Positions 62,976 through 64,000 of a stretch of 64,000 nucleotides of DNA are shown piece by piece. The position numbers and the translations under genes were made by a program. How positions within the stretch are numbered: position 1 is the stretch's first letter; each line of letters starts with the position of its first letter. The notes below the pieces were generated by a model, which saw nothing but the letters and a program-made list of their open reading frames with translations, did not search any database and was not told the origin of the DNA. The DNA is from Leptasterias polaris (Eukaryota; Echinodermata; Asteroidea; Forcipulatida; Asteriidae): assembly GCA_037783415.1 (NCBI GenBank), contig JAZGTN010000047.1, positions 3,038,001 through 3,102,000 of the forward strand, written 5' to 3'.

Positions 62976-63347
62976 AGGCACTGAACACGTTTGGTAATTG
63001 TCAAAGACCAGTATTCTCACTTGGTGTAAACCAACATATGCATAACATTAATAACAAGCCTGTGAAAATTTGGACTCAATTGGTCATTGAAGTTGCAAGA
63101 AAATGATGAAAGAAAAAACACCCTTGTTGTACAAATTAGTGTGCTTTCAGATAGGAATAAAAGGCTTCTGGCCAGAAGTGTTTTATTATTTTAGTGAGAA
63201 ATTACCTCTTTCTCAAAAACTATGTTACTTCAGAGGGAGTCGTTTCTCACAATGTTTTATACTATCAACATCTCTCCGTTGCTCGTTACCAAGTAAGTTT
63301 TTATGCTAATATATATTTTGAGTAATTACCAAACGTGTACAGTGCCT
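62976..63347. mobile_element. 372-bp MITE with exact TTAA duplication and paralogous empty site
   Basis: AGGCACTGAACACGTTTGG to CCAAACGTGTACAGTGCCT; TTAA at 62972-62975 and 63348-63351. The left-arm equivalent near 19350-19360 reads CTTCTTATTAAAGATATAGG with a single TTAA. Confidence 0.85.
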
Positions 63348-64000
63348 TTAAATGTATAGGATACGTCATAGATACTCCAAACATTGATGACCATAAAAAC
63401 TTACTTGGTGAGAAGCACTGCAGCTGTTGATAATTATAGTCTGTTACGCTGAGAAGTAAATCAATTTCCTTCGAAGTAAATATGATTTGGAAAATGTTTC
63501 ACCCTGAAAAGGTTTGAATCTGGGAAACGATTCAACCACGGATCATCAGATTTCTGAGGGATGGTGTCCATTCACGAATGCTGTGGCCAGAGATGCGGTT
63601 GGTACCCGCTGTCACCTCGCTAGATGTGGATGGATTGGAAGTGCCGGTGAAAATACAGTTGTTTTGCTGTTTTCTCAGCAAGTCGAAAGTAGACACCGTA
63701 TTATTGTATATTACTGTAAAAATCTGCCTGTAAATCAGCACTACATTGACAAATTTAATCTCTGATCCTACCTTTAAAGGGCGTGTACAACATCGGTAAG
63801 ATTGAAAATATAAATATTCACAGATTTGCACATAACTTACATGGTATAAAGATGGTCATGGTGGAAAAACTTCCCTTAAAAAAAGAGTTTTGCTTGAACG
63901 GCTATAATTTTTAGGAATTGAATAAAACTATTTGTCTTTATCACTCGTGATAAGATCCATTGTTTGAAAACAGTGAACATAGAATGGGTGATTTTACTGT

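Larger units (their letters stand above)
53720..64000 (+). repeat. right arm of the large inverted duplication (continues past the window)
   Basis: This is the partner of 18.65-25.29 kb on the opposite strand. Similarity begins near exon 6 of the lectin gene and still holds at the last base of the window, so the true end lies outside. Insertions relative to the left arm include the MITE-like block at 54652-55038, the truncated LINE at 61859-62517 and the TTAA element at 62976-63347, each visible because the left arm keeps the empty site. Confidence 0.85.

Overview
The window reads as nuclear DNA of a marine deuterostome, most probably an echinoderm and perhaps a sea star. The reasons are F-type lectin (fucolectin) exons split by phase-1 introns, tRNA-derived SINEs, non-LTR retrotransposon fragments, many TIR/MITE families and long poly-G/poly-C tracts. 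The species call is inference. There is no sign of prokaryotic gene organisation, and nearly all short ORFs are chance or repeat-derived.

One protein-coding gene can be assembled with confidence. It lies on the + strand from 39622 to 57146 and has ten exons, every intron in phase 1. It encodes a 453-residue secreted protein: signal peptide, two tandem F-type lectin (FTP/fucolectin) domains, two short duplicated linker exons and a C-terminal PAN/apple domain. Intron 1 (9.3 kb) is filled with mobile elements. Intron 3 holds 24 exact-length copies of a 23-bp minisatellite.

A paralogous copy lies on the opposite strand. About 18.65-25.29 kb (minus) is colinear with 53.72-64.0 kb (plus), forming a broken inverted duplication. 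The left arm keeps only degenerate exons 6 and 7 of the lectin gene (about 24.52-25.28 kb), with a lost splice acceptor, an in-frame stop, a destroyed sugar-binding motif and the 3' exons deleted. Further along the minus strand, at 16254-16311, is a second first exon with a conserved upstream block. It implies another family member reading out of the window to the left, so the locus looks like a lectin gene family rearranged by duplication and inversion.

The rest is repeat-driven. 0-3.4 kb: an 8-bp-TSD (hAT-like) element, foldbacks and a palindromic minisatellite. 3.9-7.6 kb: a TIR-bounded composite with two 1.1-kb TGACGTCA-rich repeats and hairpins. 8-13.7 kb: nested palindromic elements. 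14.8-15.5 kb: an inverted minisatellite. 15.8-16.1 kb: an AATC microsatellite. 25.6-27.4 kb: a third TGACGTCA-rich body followed by an array of twelve hairpins. 27.9-30.6 kb: a minus-strand non-LTR retrotransposon interrupted by a second one. 30.9-38.6 kb: TIR elements and alternating duplicated segments with tRNA-like sequences. 40.4-48.5 kb: nested MITEs, a SINE and an uninterrupted reverse-transcriptase ORF. 57.5-63.4 kb: more MITEs, a G-rich minisatellite and a 5'-truncated LINE with target-site duplication.

All homology calls come from reading the sequence. No alignments or database searches were run.
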